A stretch of DNA of 64,000 bases from Chionis minor (taxonomy: Eukaryota > Chordata > Aves > Charadriiformes > Chionididae), in NCBI GenBank assembly GCA_013398295.1, contig VZSF01000950.1:399131-463130 (forward strand), in the 5' to 3' direction. This document shows positions 25,725 through 36,900 of this stretch, one piece after another. Within the stretch, counting starts at the first letter, position 1; each line of letters opens with the position of its first letter. The notes beneath the pieces were generated by a model. That model was given only the letters and a program-made list of their open reading frames with translations, was not told where the DNA came from and made no database searches. A program made the translations under genes and the position numbers.

Positions 25725-26125
25725 GATGGTATATATGTGATAATTTTTACAACTGTTGACCAAACCCTATTTACCCTTACCATTAACAATTTCTTACTGG
25801 AGTCTGAACTTCCATAGCTTCCGTTTTCAGAGTGTGGGCGATTTACTTGTGGTGGACTGCAGATTAACCCTGTTATCAAATATCTTTTTCCTAGGCAGGT
25901 ACGTCTACCTTTAATCACCCCCTTGATAAGCTAATCAGATCAAGTTTCTTGAATCTTTCACCACAGAGAAAGTTTTCTAGACCTTTGGTCATTCTCCTTC
26001 TCTAAATACTGTTAAGTTTATCAACATCTTTCTTGAACTATAGACACGTAAGAACTAGTTAATATACTTCTGTAGGTGCTGAATTAAAAACACAGACACT
26101 GTTAATAACCACCCCTCTCAAAGCA
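25725..26125 (-). mobile_element. Ancient CR1 (L3-like) LINE, 3' part
   Basis: The minus-strand translation reads FKKDVDKLNSI, then RRRMTKGLENFLCGERFKKL and LDLISLSR. This matches the end of CR1/L3 reverse transcriptase (HYKKDVEKLERVQRRATKMIKGLENLPYEERL layout). Continuing to lower coordinates, the DNA reads AAAAGATATTTGATAACAGG, later TTAATGGTAAGGGTAAATAG. That corresponds to the last segment of this old amniote family. Stops and indels are common. Divergence is much higher than in the other 3' ends here, so this is one of the oldest pieces in the window. Confidence 0.82.
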
Positions 26126-29100
26126 AATAAACACTCTTGGCTTCAGAGTCACACCAAGAGCTGTCCCATCATGACGTCCGATCATTTCCACAACAAAGCC
26201 AACTATTTTTAAATATGGTCTGAATATCTATACCTATATCTACATAGGTATATATGACGTATGGCTTGTTCTTTGTCCCTTCTGAAATAACTCTCAGAAC
26301 CAGTTACCTGTTACCAGGCACAACCGCTCCTTTACCAACAATAAGTCCTTTTCAATTGTAGTAATCAGCCTTAAGGTACCTGCAAATATCTAAAGCAGCA
26401 AGTTTATTTTTTCATCCAGGACGCTACCAAAAAACCTTACAAAAAGAGAACCAATGTTTTTCCTGTCCACTAGATATCAATGAATTTGATGTCTTTTCCC
26501 TAATAATTTTGAAATTCATCAAGTATATGGTTTTTAAATTATTTAATGCATGGTATTTTGATTTCTCAGTACAAAAGTAATATTAAATCAAGTGTACTAG
26601 GAAAGCCTGTTCCACCATTGCTGTCACCTTTATTAATGCAATTTGAATTTAACAAAAAAAAAAAAGTACATTCATCTTGCTTCTAAAATTCCTGATTAAA
26701 TAGCAGTAATTCTATTTCTCCTTTGAATTGTGTAGTAGTAGTAATAGTAACAACAATTAAAAACATCCTGTTAATTGAAGTAACTTTTAAACTGTGAACA
26801 TGCTGTGTAATATCAATTCTTATTATCATTCAAAAACCACTCTTTTGTTCCCTTAACTTAGCTAATTGCACTTCTGTTTATAGTTCTATTATTATTTTAA
26901 ATATTATTACTAAATACTGAATTTCCCAAATTTCTCATATTCCTGCTGATTGTATTTACATCCAATAGCTTGAACTTTTTATCTGTTTGGATGTGTATAA
27001 ATACACACAAATATATACATATTTCTAAACTACCTTCAGATTGCATTTTTCTTGCTGCTGTTCTTTTCTATCCCAGTTTATTTCTAACCAGCATTATTTC
27101 CTAGGTATCTTGAAAATTAATTGCTTCCCCATTATTATTTCCTTTTCTTGTTTATATACTTTATTCCATATTATGTGCCTTATACTATGAAATCAGCTAT
27201 TTAGAAACAGCACTTATCATTCCTATTGACTTGGATTTTAATCCATTTCAATTCAATAATTAATAATCCAATATTTTTTACAAATCACTTCATTAAGCTT
27301 TATTTAACAGGTCAGATGCAGAAAGCATCTCTGAATCATTAACCGAAGCTTAAAAAGTATGATCTGGGAGCACTGGGTGTCCTCTGTCTTCCTTTTACCA
27401 GTCAGTATTTGCTGTGACAAGATGGTGGGGTTTTTTAATTGTGAGCTTCTGAGGTACTTGTAGCTCTGGAAGATGATCACAGATGAAAGAAACCTTAAAA
27501 CCTATCTCACTCACTGATATTTCAAATAACAGTTTGTGTGTTTTTTTGTGTGTTTCTCACTCATCTTGATAGGCCTGTCTCATTTGCTCTCTTAGCCAGC
27601 TTCACAAGATGCTGTTCTTTTTTGTGCCATGGAATTCTGAGGTATCCCATCATGCAGGTAAACAGGTTTTTACTGTTCCAAATCATTCACAAGATAAGTA
27701 TCAGAAAAATAATGGCGTAATTGGGAGTTTCCATTTTAATAAACATAGCTGATACAAAATGCATCCCTATTGCAAGGGTAATCTGCCATTAAAAGTAAAA
27801 GTAGTCCAGCTTCAAGTTAATTACTCTGACAAGTAATATGCAAGGTCACAAATACAAATGTAGAACAGATCTTGGAAAATGAGTTGTCTAACATCAACGT
27901 GGAAGATGTATCACAGGGAAGAGATTTTAGAAGTGTTACCATCAATGACAAATGACCTGCACAAATCTGTGAAAAAGAACCCCATGAAACTGAGTTAAAA
28001 ATATTTAAAAAAAAAGCATTAAATGAGATTATACTCTTGCTGAGGACACTGTAATGGATATTATGAAGCTCACATTTTAACGAGTACTGCAATAAGAAAA
28101 ATAAAAAAATAAATTATGACAGAAGAGATAAAAATATGTCTTAGAAATTTATTTCTGCTGTACGGTGTTGCAGCCAAAATATAGAACTGACCAGTTATTC
28201 CCTGTGTGACAAATTAAAATTATTAGGACTATTTCACTTCATTTGTACTACTGAAGGGAACAAAACACCTGGGATGATTTTTGCGCTGTTCTCAAACACA
28301 CTGATAAAATACCGCAATTCTAGTGTATTTCACTTCAATTGACTAGGGTCATCATTCTTTAAGCTGTATGGCCCTGGAATAAGTGTGCTTATTCTGAATT
28401 TCTATAGCTGGCATACTGTAAAAAAATTCCAGTTCTGTGCCTAACTTGAGAAAAGGAGGGGGAAGTTAAAATATGTTTGAACAATTTTAGAATTATTCCT
28501 ATCTTCTGAAGGGGTTTGAGATGAAAAGCAGTTAGAAAACAAAGGGTGGGATGAAAGGAGATCAATGAAGGCAGAGAAAGGATTTAATTGATTGTCATTA
28601 CGAGCTGTAGTAAAACAGAGGTCAATTAAATGAGTGAGTTGCAAATAAATACACTTGTAAAAGTAATATTAAGCATTCATTTAACACTTACACGAAAAGT
28701 GCTTTGCAAACAATTAATTAGCCTGTACAAAGAAAAAGTATCTAATAAATTACATGGACTGGGGGAGAGTAAAGTTATGAAGGCCAGAAAGTTGATTTAA
28801 TTACATTTTTTCTTCAATCTTTATTTGTGAGCAGCATTTGTTCTACTGTAATACAAAATGAGTTACCTTGGAATATAAAGTCAAGATGACAAGGAGTAAG
28901 AACTGTCCATGGCATAACAAGTTTGAACTACTATCTCACTTTAAAACACTCTTTTTTTCTTTTGATGAGTAGCTTACACATATCTGACCCTGTTTTCTTA
29001 AATGAACGAAGAAATTCAAATGTGAGAACAAAAATGTCAGATATAAATGAAGTAAACTTTTAAACCCGGAAAGAAATATTTCATGTTTGTACAACAAACT

Positions 29101-30444
29101 GTGAAGAAAAAAAGACAAATTTCTGTAAATGTAGGTTTTAGTCATGCATATTATGATCTGAGCATGTGATTCAAATGCAATTTAAAGCTGTGTAAGCCTA
29201 CTAAACAGCTTAGGTTGCAGCAAACAATACAGAGAATGCAAGAGTAAAGGAAATAAAAGGAAAGCAAGGGTGTTGGAAGTCAAACACTTGAACATGTATT
29301 TAAGAAAAACAACATCTGGAAAACAATTAAACAGAGAAGTTTTGTGTTTGTTGTTTTTTTATTTTAATTTACAACAAATAGTAATTTCTCTATGCTGTTG
29401 GTAGAATACAAGCATACAATCAAAGTATGCTTTTTTGCCTTTTTTTTGCCTTTTTTTTCTTTTTTAAAAGAAGTTGTGAATACATTAGCAATCCCATTTA
29501 GACAAACAGTGCAGTCTCAAACCAAACCCTCTGATTCACTTCACTGCACTTCCTATGTGCCTGTTCAGTTCTCAGAGCAGCTTTGTGAACAAATTAGATT
29601 TCACAAAACTAAACTAGAAGTACGGCACCAAAGTGCTCTACAGCTTTGATGTGGATCATTAGGTCCAAGATCACATAGAGCTGACACAACCATGTGCAAT
29701 TTCAGCACCAGTAAAAGTTCTTAAACCATAGCAAACATGAGGAGGTTCCTCAACTGTATAAAGTGACTGCCAGTGACTAGAAGTCCTCAACTCGTTCTTC
29801 AACCGTTCCTTCTTCAGTCATACACATTTCTGGTCTGAAATATTTTCTTTTCTTTACCTGCCTTTTCTTCTACTGCAATTTCCGCTGGCTATAAGCTCTC
29901 TGCTACTATTACTTATTATCCTTTTTACTTTCAACTCTCTTCTGGCCTATCAGTCAATGGCTACCTCTTCCCATTCTTGGAAAACAGAGATGTAACTTGG
30001 TGCCCCAACAATATGACACTACTTATGAATCTTAACCTCTCCGAGAGGGCTGCAAGTTTCTTGGGCAGTAGCTCAGCTTGGTGACAGCATCAGCAAGTTT
30101 CTAACTTATGACTGTAGTCTAGTATGAGAGGAATCCTTCATTAAACCAAAAAAAGATCATGCCAGGTTTCTTGAAAACCAGGAACCTTGAGGTCACCGAG
30201 GCAGACTTTAATCTATTAAAACAGAGCTTCACATAGAAGCACATCACTGAACCTTCCAGCTTATTTGGAGCACAGCCCTGAGCTCTGCAGGTTATCTGAC
30301 ATGAAACTGCCAGGCTTGCCATGTGGGAGAAACTGCGTCCATACCATCCATCACTGAAGTATTACTCCTACATGCCTTCCTTACATGTTCATCCTTGGGA
30401 ATGTGGGGCAAGTGGCTGATACAGAAAGCACAGACCAAAATACG
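26126..30444. other. AT-rich DNA, no gene seen
   Basis: Holds a 12-A run near 26,655, an irregular GTA/GTAA microsatellite near 26,733, TG/T-rich DNA near 27,536 and a T-rich stretch at 29,424-29,466. An 85-codon frame at 29,392 begins in the T-rich DNA and is not domain-like. No CR1 tail was recognised. Confidence 0.5.
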
Positions 30445-31746
30445 CCAATGGATCATCGACACACATAAGCACATGGAAAATAAAGATGTAATTGGTGACA
30501 GACAACATGGCTTCATTTAGGGCACATAAGGACCTGACAAATTTGATGGCCTTCCACGATGTTGTTACAGTGTTTATGGATAAGGGAAGAGCAACCGACA
30601 TCATCTACCTGGACTTGTGCAAGGCATTTGACACTGTCCCGCATGATATCCTTGCCTCTAAATTGGAGAGACGTGGATTTGACTGATGGACCACTTAGTG
30701 GATAAGGAATTGGCTGGATGGCCGCACTCAAAGAATTGAGGTCAACAGCTCAATGTCCAAGTGATGATTGGCTTCCTCAAGGGTCAGTACTGGGACCAGT
30801 ACTATTTAACATCTTTGTTGGCAACACAGATGTTGGGATTGAGTGCACCCTCAGCAAGTTTGCTGATGACGCCAAGCTGTGTGGAGTGGTCGACAAGCTG
30901 GAGGGGAGGGATGCCATCCAGAGCAACCTGGACAGGCTAGAGAGGTCGGACTGTGCAAACTTCATGAAGTTCACCAAGACCAAGTGCAAGGTCTTGCACC
31001 TAGGTCGGGGCAATCCCATGCACAAATACAGGCTGCGTGGAGAATGGATAGAGAGCAACCCTGAGGAGATGGAGTTGGAGGTGTTAGTTGATGAGAAGCT
31101 CAACATGAGACAACAATGTGCGCTTGCAGCCCACAAGACCAACTGTATCCTGGGCTGCATCAAAAGAAGCGTGGCCAGCAGGTTGAGGGAGGTGATTCTG
31201 TCCCTCTACTGGTCTCTCCTGAGACGCCACCTGGAATACGGTGTCCAGCTCTGGAGCCTCCAACATAAGAGGGACATGGACCTGTTGGAGCAAATCCAGA
31301 GGACAGCCATGAAGATGATCAGACAGCACCTCTGCTATGAAGACAGGCTGAGAGAGTTGGGGTTGTTCAGCCTGGAGAAGAGAACACTCTGGAGAGACCT
31401 TATAGCAGCTTTCCAGTATCTGAAGGGACCCTACAGGAAAGGTGGAGAGGAACTCTTTGTCAGGGAATATAGCGGTAGGACAAGGGATAATGGGTTTAAA
31501 CTGGAAGAGGATAGATTTAGATTACATATTAGGAAAAAATTCTCTACTCTGAGAGTGTTGAGACACTGGAACACGCTGCCCAGAGAAGTTGTGGATATCC
31601 CATCCCTGGAGGTGTTCAAGGCCAGGTTGGAAGGGACTTTGAGCAAGCTGGTCTAGTGGTAGGTATCCCTGCCCATGGCAGAGGGGTTGAAACTAGATGA
31701 TCTTTAAGGTCCCTTCCTACTCTAACCATTCTATGCTTCTATGATC
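30445..31746 (+). mobile_element. CR1 LINE, 5'-truncated, best preserved copy
   Basis: About 1.3 kb of CR1 ORF2 plus 3' end. It starts inside the reverse transcriptase with [15 protein letters not shown] (GF box), continues [12 protein letters not shown] and [17 protein letters not shown] (catalytic aspartate region), then [15 protein letters not shown] and [11 protein letters not shown] (the YADD-type box). It ends after ORF2 with GATGATCTTTAAGGTCCC and the tail ATTCTATGCTTCTATGAT. Two breaks are visible near the 5' side, a stop after QHGFI and stop codons near 30,684. The rest stays open for 312 codons. An older CR1 scrap follows at 31,875. Confidence 0.95.
30718..31656 (+). pseudogene. CR1 ORF2 reverse-transcriptase remnant (312 codons)
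   Basis: This is the C-terminal part of a LINE ORF2 protein, which copies element RNA at a nicked target. Residues 21-31 are [11 protein letters not shown] and residues 48-51 are FADD, the catalytic aspartate pair. The rest covers thumb and C-terminal CR1 sequence, including [36 protein letters not shown] and the closing [18 protein letters not shown]. The endonuclease and the N-terminal palm are missing or out of frame. The first 18 or so residues ([18 protein letters not shown]) cross a frame shift, so the listed start is only the first usable codon. It cannot encode an active protein. The long surviving frame suggests a relatively young insertion. Confidence 0.93.
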
Positions 31747-31874
31747 ATCATGAGCTGGGGAGGGCATGGTCACTCAATGAATAGCTCCCTTTAGTCTCTG
31801 CATAGTGTTAGGTCAACCAGGGCACTTGACCACTAACTGCTTTGTGTGCAGAAATACTTTCTTGTATGATGTAG

Positions 31875-31940
31875 GACCTCTTGCACCACGCCCAAGGCTA
31901 CTTAAAGAGCTGGCTGATGTCATAGCAAAGCCAGTCATCT
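31875..31940 (+). mobile_element. Small CR1 ORF2 scrap upstream of the RT palm
   Basis: The plus frame reads DVGPLAPRPRLLKELADVIA, matching the CR1 stretch GPDGIHPRVLRELADVIA that precedes the reverse-transcriptase palm. It lies after the tail of the neighbouring CR1 although it belongs earlier in ORF2, so it is a separate copy. Similarity on either side is too weak to place the ends. Confidence 0.6.
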
Positions 31941-31946
31941 TAACTC

Positions 31947-33894
31947 CAGCCCAATGGAAAAACACAGAGCAAATCCTCTTGGATCAAATTTCTGGGACAT
32001 GAAGGACAAATGCGTGTCTGAGTAGGAGGTGGGAGTGAAGTCCTCCCGAGATGCCTTCTAACCTGAATATCATCCAGAAAATTTACAGAGACTTATGCCA
32101 CCAACAGTGTCTTCTATACATGAAAGTAAAAAGGCATTGAAGCAAGTGTGCAGATAATGGAAGCATGACAAAGAATAATCTAACATTACAGAAGAATCTA
32201 AATACAGAAGACACATGGAGTGCACCAATAACTACAGTTTATAAAACAAATGCCAAGTGTAACCTCATTTTCTGCAATCTTATTAGCAATCTGCACAACC
32301 CAAATCACAACTAGAATGAGCAGTGTGTCAGAAGGGGCACTGCACATCTGCACGTATAAACTTGGTAGGTAATATGTATGCACTGTGAAGTAATGTAAAG
32401 CTTAAGATAAAAAAAAAAAGCCCCAAAACTTACAGTTTTTTAAATTCTTATTAATATTACAAATATCAGATATTGTTCCTCATAAAGAAACCCTTTCAAG
32501 TTGAAATTTTCATTACTAGAAATGATAAGCACTGAAAATTCTACACAAATGAGAACAGATGACAGTAACACAGAAACACCGAGCACTTGCGTAAAGCCAA
32601 CAGAAAGAAGCCTTAAGACTTCTGGAAACTGTGGTATGACAGTATGCCACAAATAATGTGTGTACAGACAGCTGAACTACAGTCTCTAGGACGAGACTTT
32701 GCACCACTGACACTGGATGTCTGAAACAAAATGAGATTCAGGAAGGAAGGAGAAACAGGGTGGGGGGAGAAATCCAGCAAACGCCAAACCCTTTTTCTGA
32801 TATCCAAGCGAATAAGAGAATAACATCCTACATGTTAGTAGGCTTCCCATTAACACTTTCACATGACATTTGAAGCGTGATTACATACGGATATAACTGA
32901 AAACAAGACTGAGCAGCTCTTTCCTTGTCCTTTCATCAACGGTGCTACTAACTCTTCCTTCATCTTTTTAGGTTCTCTCTGATACAATGACCTAAGACAA
33001 GACAAAAACTGTTCTACTCTTCAAAGAGATTCCTTCTTGAATCAACATACAGTCACTGCTTAAGTAGCATGTACACGTTCAGCAGCCCCACTCATGAGCT
33101 TCTTATACTGTTACTAGTAACAACCTTTTTGCAAATATGAATGCTTCAAGATGCTAAAACAAGCTTGCTTCTACATTTCTTCTGTCATTTGATTTGACAT
33201 TCTCCCAATCATATATTTTCCATGCATACCAAGCTTACTCTTTTCTCTCTTGTTTTTTTGGGGTTTTTTTGTACCTATTATCATACCTCCCATTCTCTCC
33301 TTCTGAAAGCACTGTCTTTTAAAGAATTCAATTACCTTAAAAATATTGTCTTTCTCTCCTTGGCAACAACCCCTCTTTTTTTTCCTTCTTTCAGTTGCTA
33401 AATTCAGAATTGTTTTGTTTGCCTCGACTAAGTTTGCAAAACTTGGGGGCTACAAGGGTATGGGTTTTTTTTAGGATTTTATGAAGGGTTGGGAACAGGG
33501 TGTCACTCAAACAATGGTTATTATAAGCAATTATGACTGCATAATGATTATATTAATATTATTATTAAAATAGCAGAACTGAAAAACCTAGGTTTGGCTA
33601 AGTATTAAAAATATTGATGCTCATATGAATTCCATGTCCCTCTAATAATTTACTGGAAGACAGAAAGTGACAGGATGTAATGTCTCTATTGCTCACTGTA
33701 CCAGCTGGAAACATGGCCAAGGCAGAATAACTTAAAACTGCAGCACTGCTGACACTGTTACGTATGAGAACATGCAAATTGGTCACGATTGAGCTAATCA
33801 AACATTTGCAGCAGGGAAAGTTTGAATTGAAAAGTGACATTTTACTTAATGGCAATAATAATTTAGTTGTGGAGCTACTTCTGCCTATGGACTC
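31947..33894. other. AT-rich DNA, no gene seen
   Basis: Unique-looking DNA with short open frames on both strands. A 106-codon minus frame at 33,598-33,918 runs into the CR1-like end that follows and is not domain-like. Confidence 0.45.
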
Positions 33895-33956
33895 TAGGGA
33901 TGAACAAGATGACCTCATAGGTCTCCTCTAGCTCAATTTTTTAATGATTCTATGAA
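33895..33956 (+). mobile_element. Old CR1-type 3' tail, plus strand
   Basis: The segment AAGATGACCTCATAGGTCTC, then CTCTAGCTCAA, ends TTAATGATTCTATGA. This follows the last 60 bp of CR1-type elements (AGATGACCTCATAGGTCCCTTC layout with the ATTCTATGA tail). The body upstream is not recognisable. Confidence 0.65.
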
Positions 33957-36900
33957 ACAAACCAAATGAAACAATGTGAAATGACAGATTATATTAATCT
34001 TTAAATGAACAATAGAAACAGTATCCAATACTGTATGGAATTATGTTAATATAGAAAAAGACATACAAACTAAATACACTGTGAAAGCTTATAATATTAA
34101 ACCTTTGCCAACAGCAGCCTCCCGCTTACTAAAAGGAGCTATTTGGATTATTAATAATAGGTCTGGCTATAGAATTCCTACATGAAGGGTTAAAGAAAAA
34201 ATAATGACCTTCTTTTGAGAGCAAGCTATCACAGTACATCATCTTACTTGGATATTGCAAATGAGTGTTGATGTTGGGTTCCCTAAAGCAATTCAACAGA
34301 AATAATCAAGCTTAATGCTGTGGAAATGCAAGACAAAGAAAGTTTGAAAAAAGACTGTAACCATCTGCAATAGCTTTGGGGGAACATTACGACTATAAGA
34401 AAAAAAGTGAGAAGAACATGCTATATTTTACATCAGTCATTTTCCACCATTTTAAAAAGCTTCTTCCATTTAAAGTCATTAGCCACAGCTAACATGCCGT
34501 CCAACTGATCATCCTCTCCAAGTCTCCATGCCTTAAATTGTGATTTTTGAGACAATAAAGTAAAACAAAAGGCTTTAATCTAGGGTAAAATACTAGCTAC
34601 TGTGGTTCCAGTGAACTAAAATACATAAGCACATACTATATGCATCTGTTTGGCTCAACACATTATGCACAAAGTGGAATTTGGGGCATGTGCTTAATAT
34701 TAAATTCATACTTAAAGTACAAAATCAAATGTGTGATTGAATGACATTTTTAAGCAAAGAACAGAAAGAATACGAGCGGTCTTGTACTGTCAGATGTTGT
34801 TTACAAAAAGAGTTTCAAAACACAATGAATTATTTAAAGAGAGAAAATTTGGGAGCACCTGTTAACAATGAAGAGGACTGCATAATTCTGCCACTTGAGC
34901 AAACTCGAGGGAATCTGAGACAGAATTCCATCCACCAAGAGAGACAGAACGGCACAAGCAGTCAGTCAATAAAAACTACTGAGTGATCAGGTTTTGTGGT
35001 GTTTTCTAACATACAAGACATCCTGAAAAGTACCTTTGGGAGTTTGTTCTCCCACAGACATTTTTCAAACAGGTAGTCAGACCGCTAAGAAGAAAACAAG
35101 TTTGTGTAATTCATTTCTATCTAAACTTTGAGATAAGAAGGATTAAAATTATAAGACACAGCCATCAAAATACATTTGAAATTATGTGATAGACCATCTT
35201 CCCAACTAATTGCTTAGATGTTATCATTTGTCAAAAATAGTTCTTTTCCTACTCAATTGTAAATTGGGTACGAATAATTATACATTCTGTTGTAATCCCT
35301 ATACATTGTTATATACTCATTTCATCCTTCTTAAGATGAATGTCTCTGTGAAGTGGTTATCTATACTGTAGTTAGATTAGAAATACAAAAGCACACTACA
35401 TGAGAATGTATGAAAAATGATCGAAAGGACAAAAATGTATTTTGTCTGCTATACACTGAGCTGAATTGTAGCAAAGCATGTGTTTCATATTTTTTTCCGC
35501 ATGAAATTGCTCACATCATATGCTGAAATGCTACATACATGGCTATGATCTTTTGTGCATAACGTTAGCTTTGACTGCAACCATTTATATACTGTCTGGA
35601 ATCTTTGGTATAGAAGTAGACATTTGGAGAATGCCCTTAATGGGCTTTTAAGTCTATGCTAACTCATCCTGAAAAGGGCTTCTTTTTCTCACTTGCCTCC
35701 CAATTTCCAATGAAGTGAACAGAAAAATAACGTTTCCTGTGCAAAACAGTAAGGCTGCCTCACACAGAACTAATTCTGAACAGCTTGCTGGCCCCTGTGC
35801 AGGTAAATACCATAATTATTGTCCCTGCCTCCCCACTGTTACTTTGTAATTCAGTAATAGACCATCTGTAACTCACGGCTGGTGAATCATCTTGTACCCT
35901 TAATGCATTGTTTGAATTATCTTCATGCTATGTAGTGGACACGACATAAACACTATAAGCAAAATATTTAAGAAAGCTATCTGATATCTGAGTACCTGCT
36001 CTTTATGCTACTAAAGGAAGGTTCATAAAATATATATTTTTTATATATATATAATTATAAAATAATCTAACCCAATCCTATTTAGCAGAAGTACAGCTTA
36101 CCACAGAATGCTTCTATGTAGCCATACATACTATTTGCTATTAATAAACAGATGGCAATGAGATTATATGGAACTTCCCTTATATCACCAAGAATGTCAG
36201 AGATGTCCTTGTAAGGGACATATAAAACCGCAAAGAGACAGCTAGTTGAGTTCTCAAAGCAGCCCATTGCCCTGGTATCTGTATCAGATGCTAAGCTTAA
36301 ACCATCCGGTTAGAAATACCAGAACAGTGCACTATTTCTCCACATACCATCTCTGGGGGGAGAAGGGAGGAGGAAGCCTGAATAAAAAGAAACCTCACAT
36401 AAAAAGCACAACAAGAAATAAAATAGAGAATCCAAATTTTCCTTTCACAATTCTAATCTTGGTAACATTCTCAAGAAAACGTAAATGCACTACAAAAATC
36501 TGAATTTGTCTAGGCCCATAGCTTGCTTTCAAAAGCTGCTTGCAATTTTTATCCGGACTCTTATTCCATCCTAGTTTTATACCCATATTTTCCACTCACC
36601 TCAGCTACCCTCCCTGCTCAATATTTATTAGTGTAAAAAGGTAATCTTGCTCTCTGGTCTTTCTTTTCAGGTGTTTCTTTCCCTCAGAGAACTGTTTAAG
36701 AAATTGGGGGGAACAGCAAAGAGTTGTTCATATGATAAAGAGCAACCTGAAAAAACAATAAATCAGAACTCTACCAGTTAAAAAAATATATATACTTCAG
36801 CAAATGCTGAGAAAAATAAACCTTAACCTCAGTAGTGGCCGGCAACAAGAGGCTGATAAGGCTAAGGTTGGAGTATTTAATTTCCTCCCTATATTAAAAC

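Noticed and set aside
25781..25856. An exon-like minus-strand segment with CAG acceptor, Ser-rich open frame and GTAAGG donor.
   Set aside because: It lines up, in order, with the terminal part of the old CR1/L3 element at 25,725-26,125 (ATATTTGATAACAGG ... TTAATGGTAAGGGTAA), so the splice-like sites are coincidental.
30777..31646. Minus-strand frames of 71-128 codons under the 30-kb CR1.
   Set aside because: They are antisense shadows of the CR1 ORF2 remnant on the plus strand.
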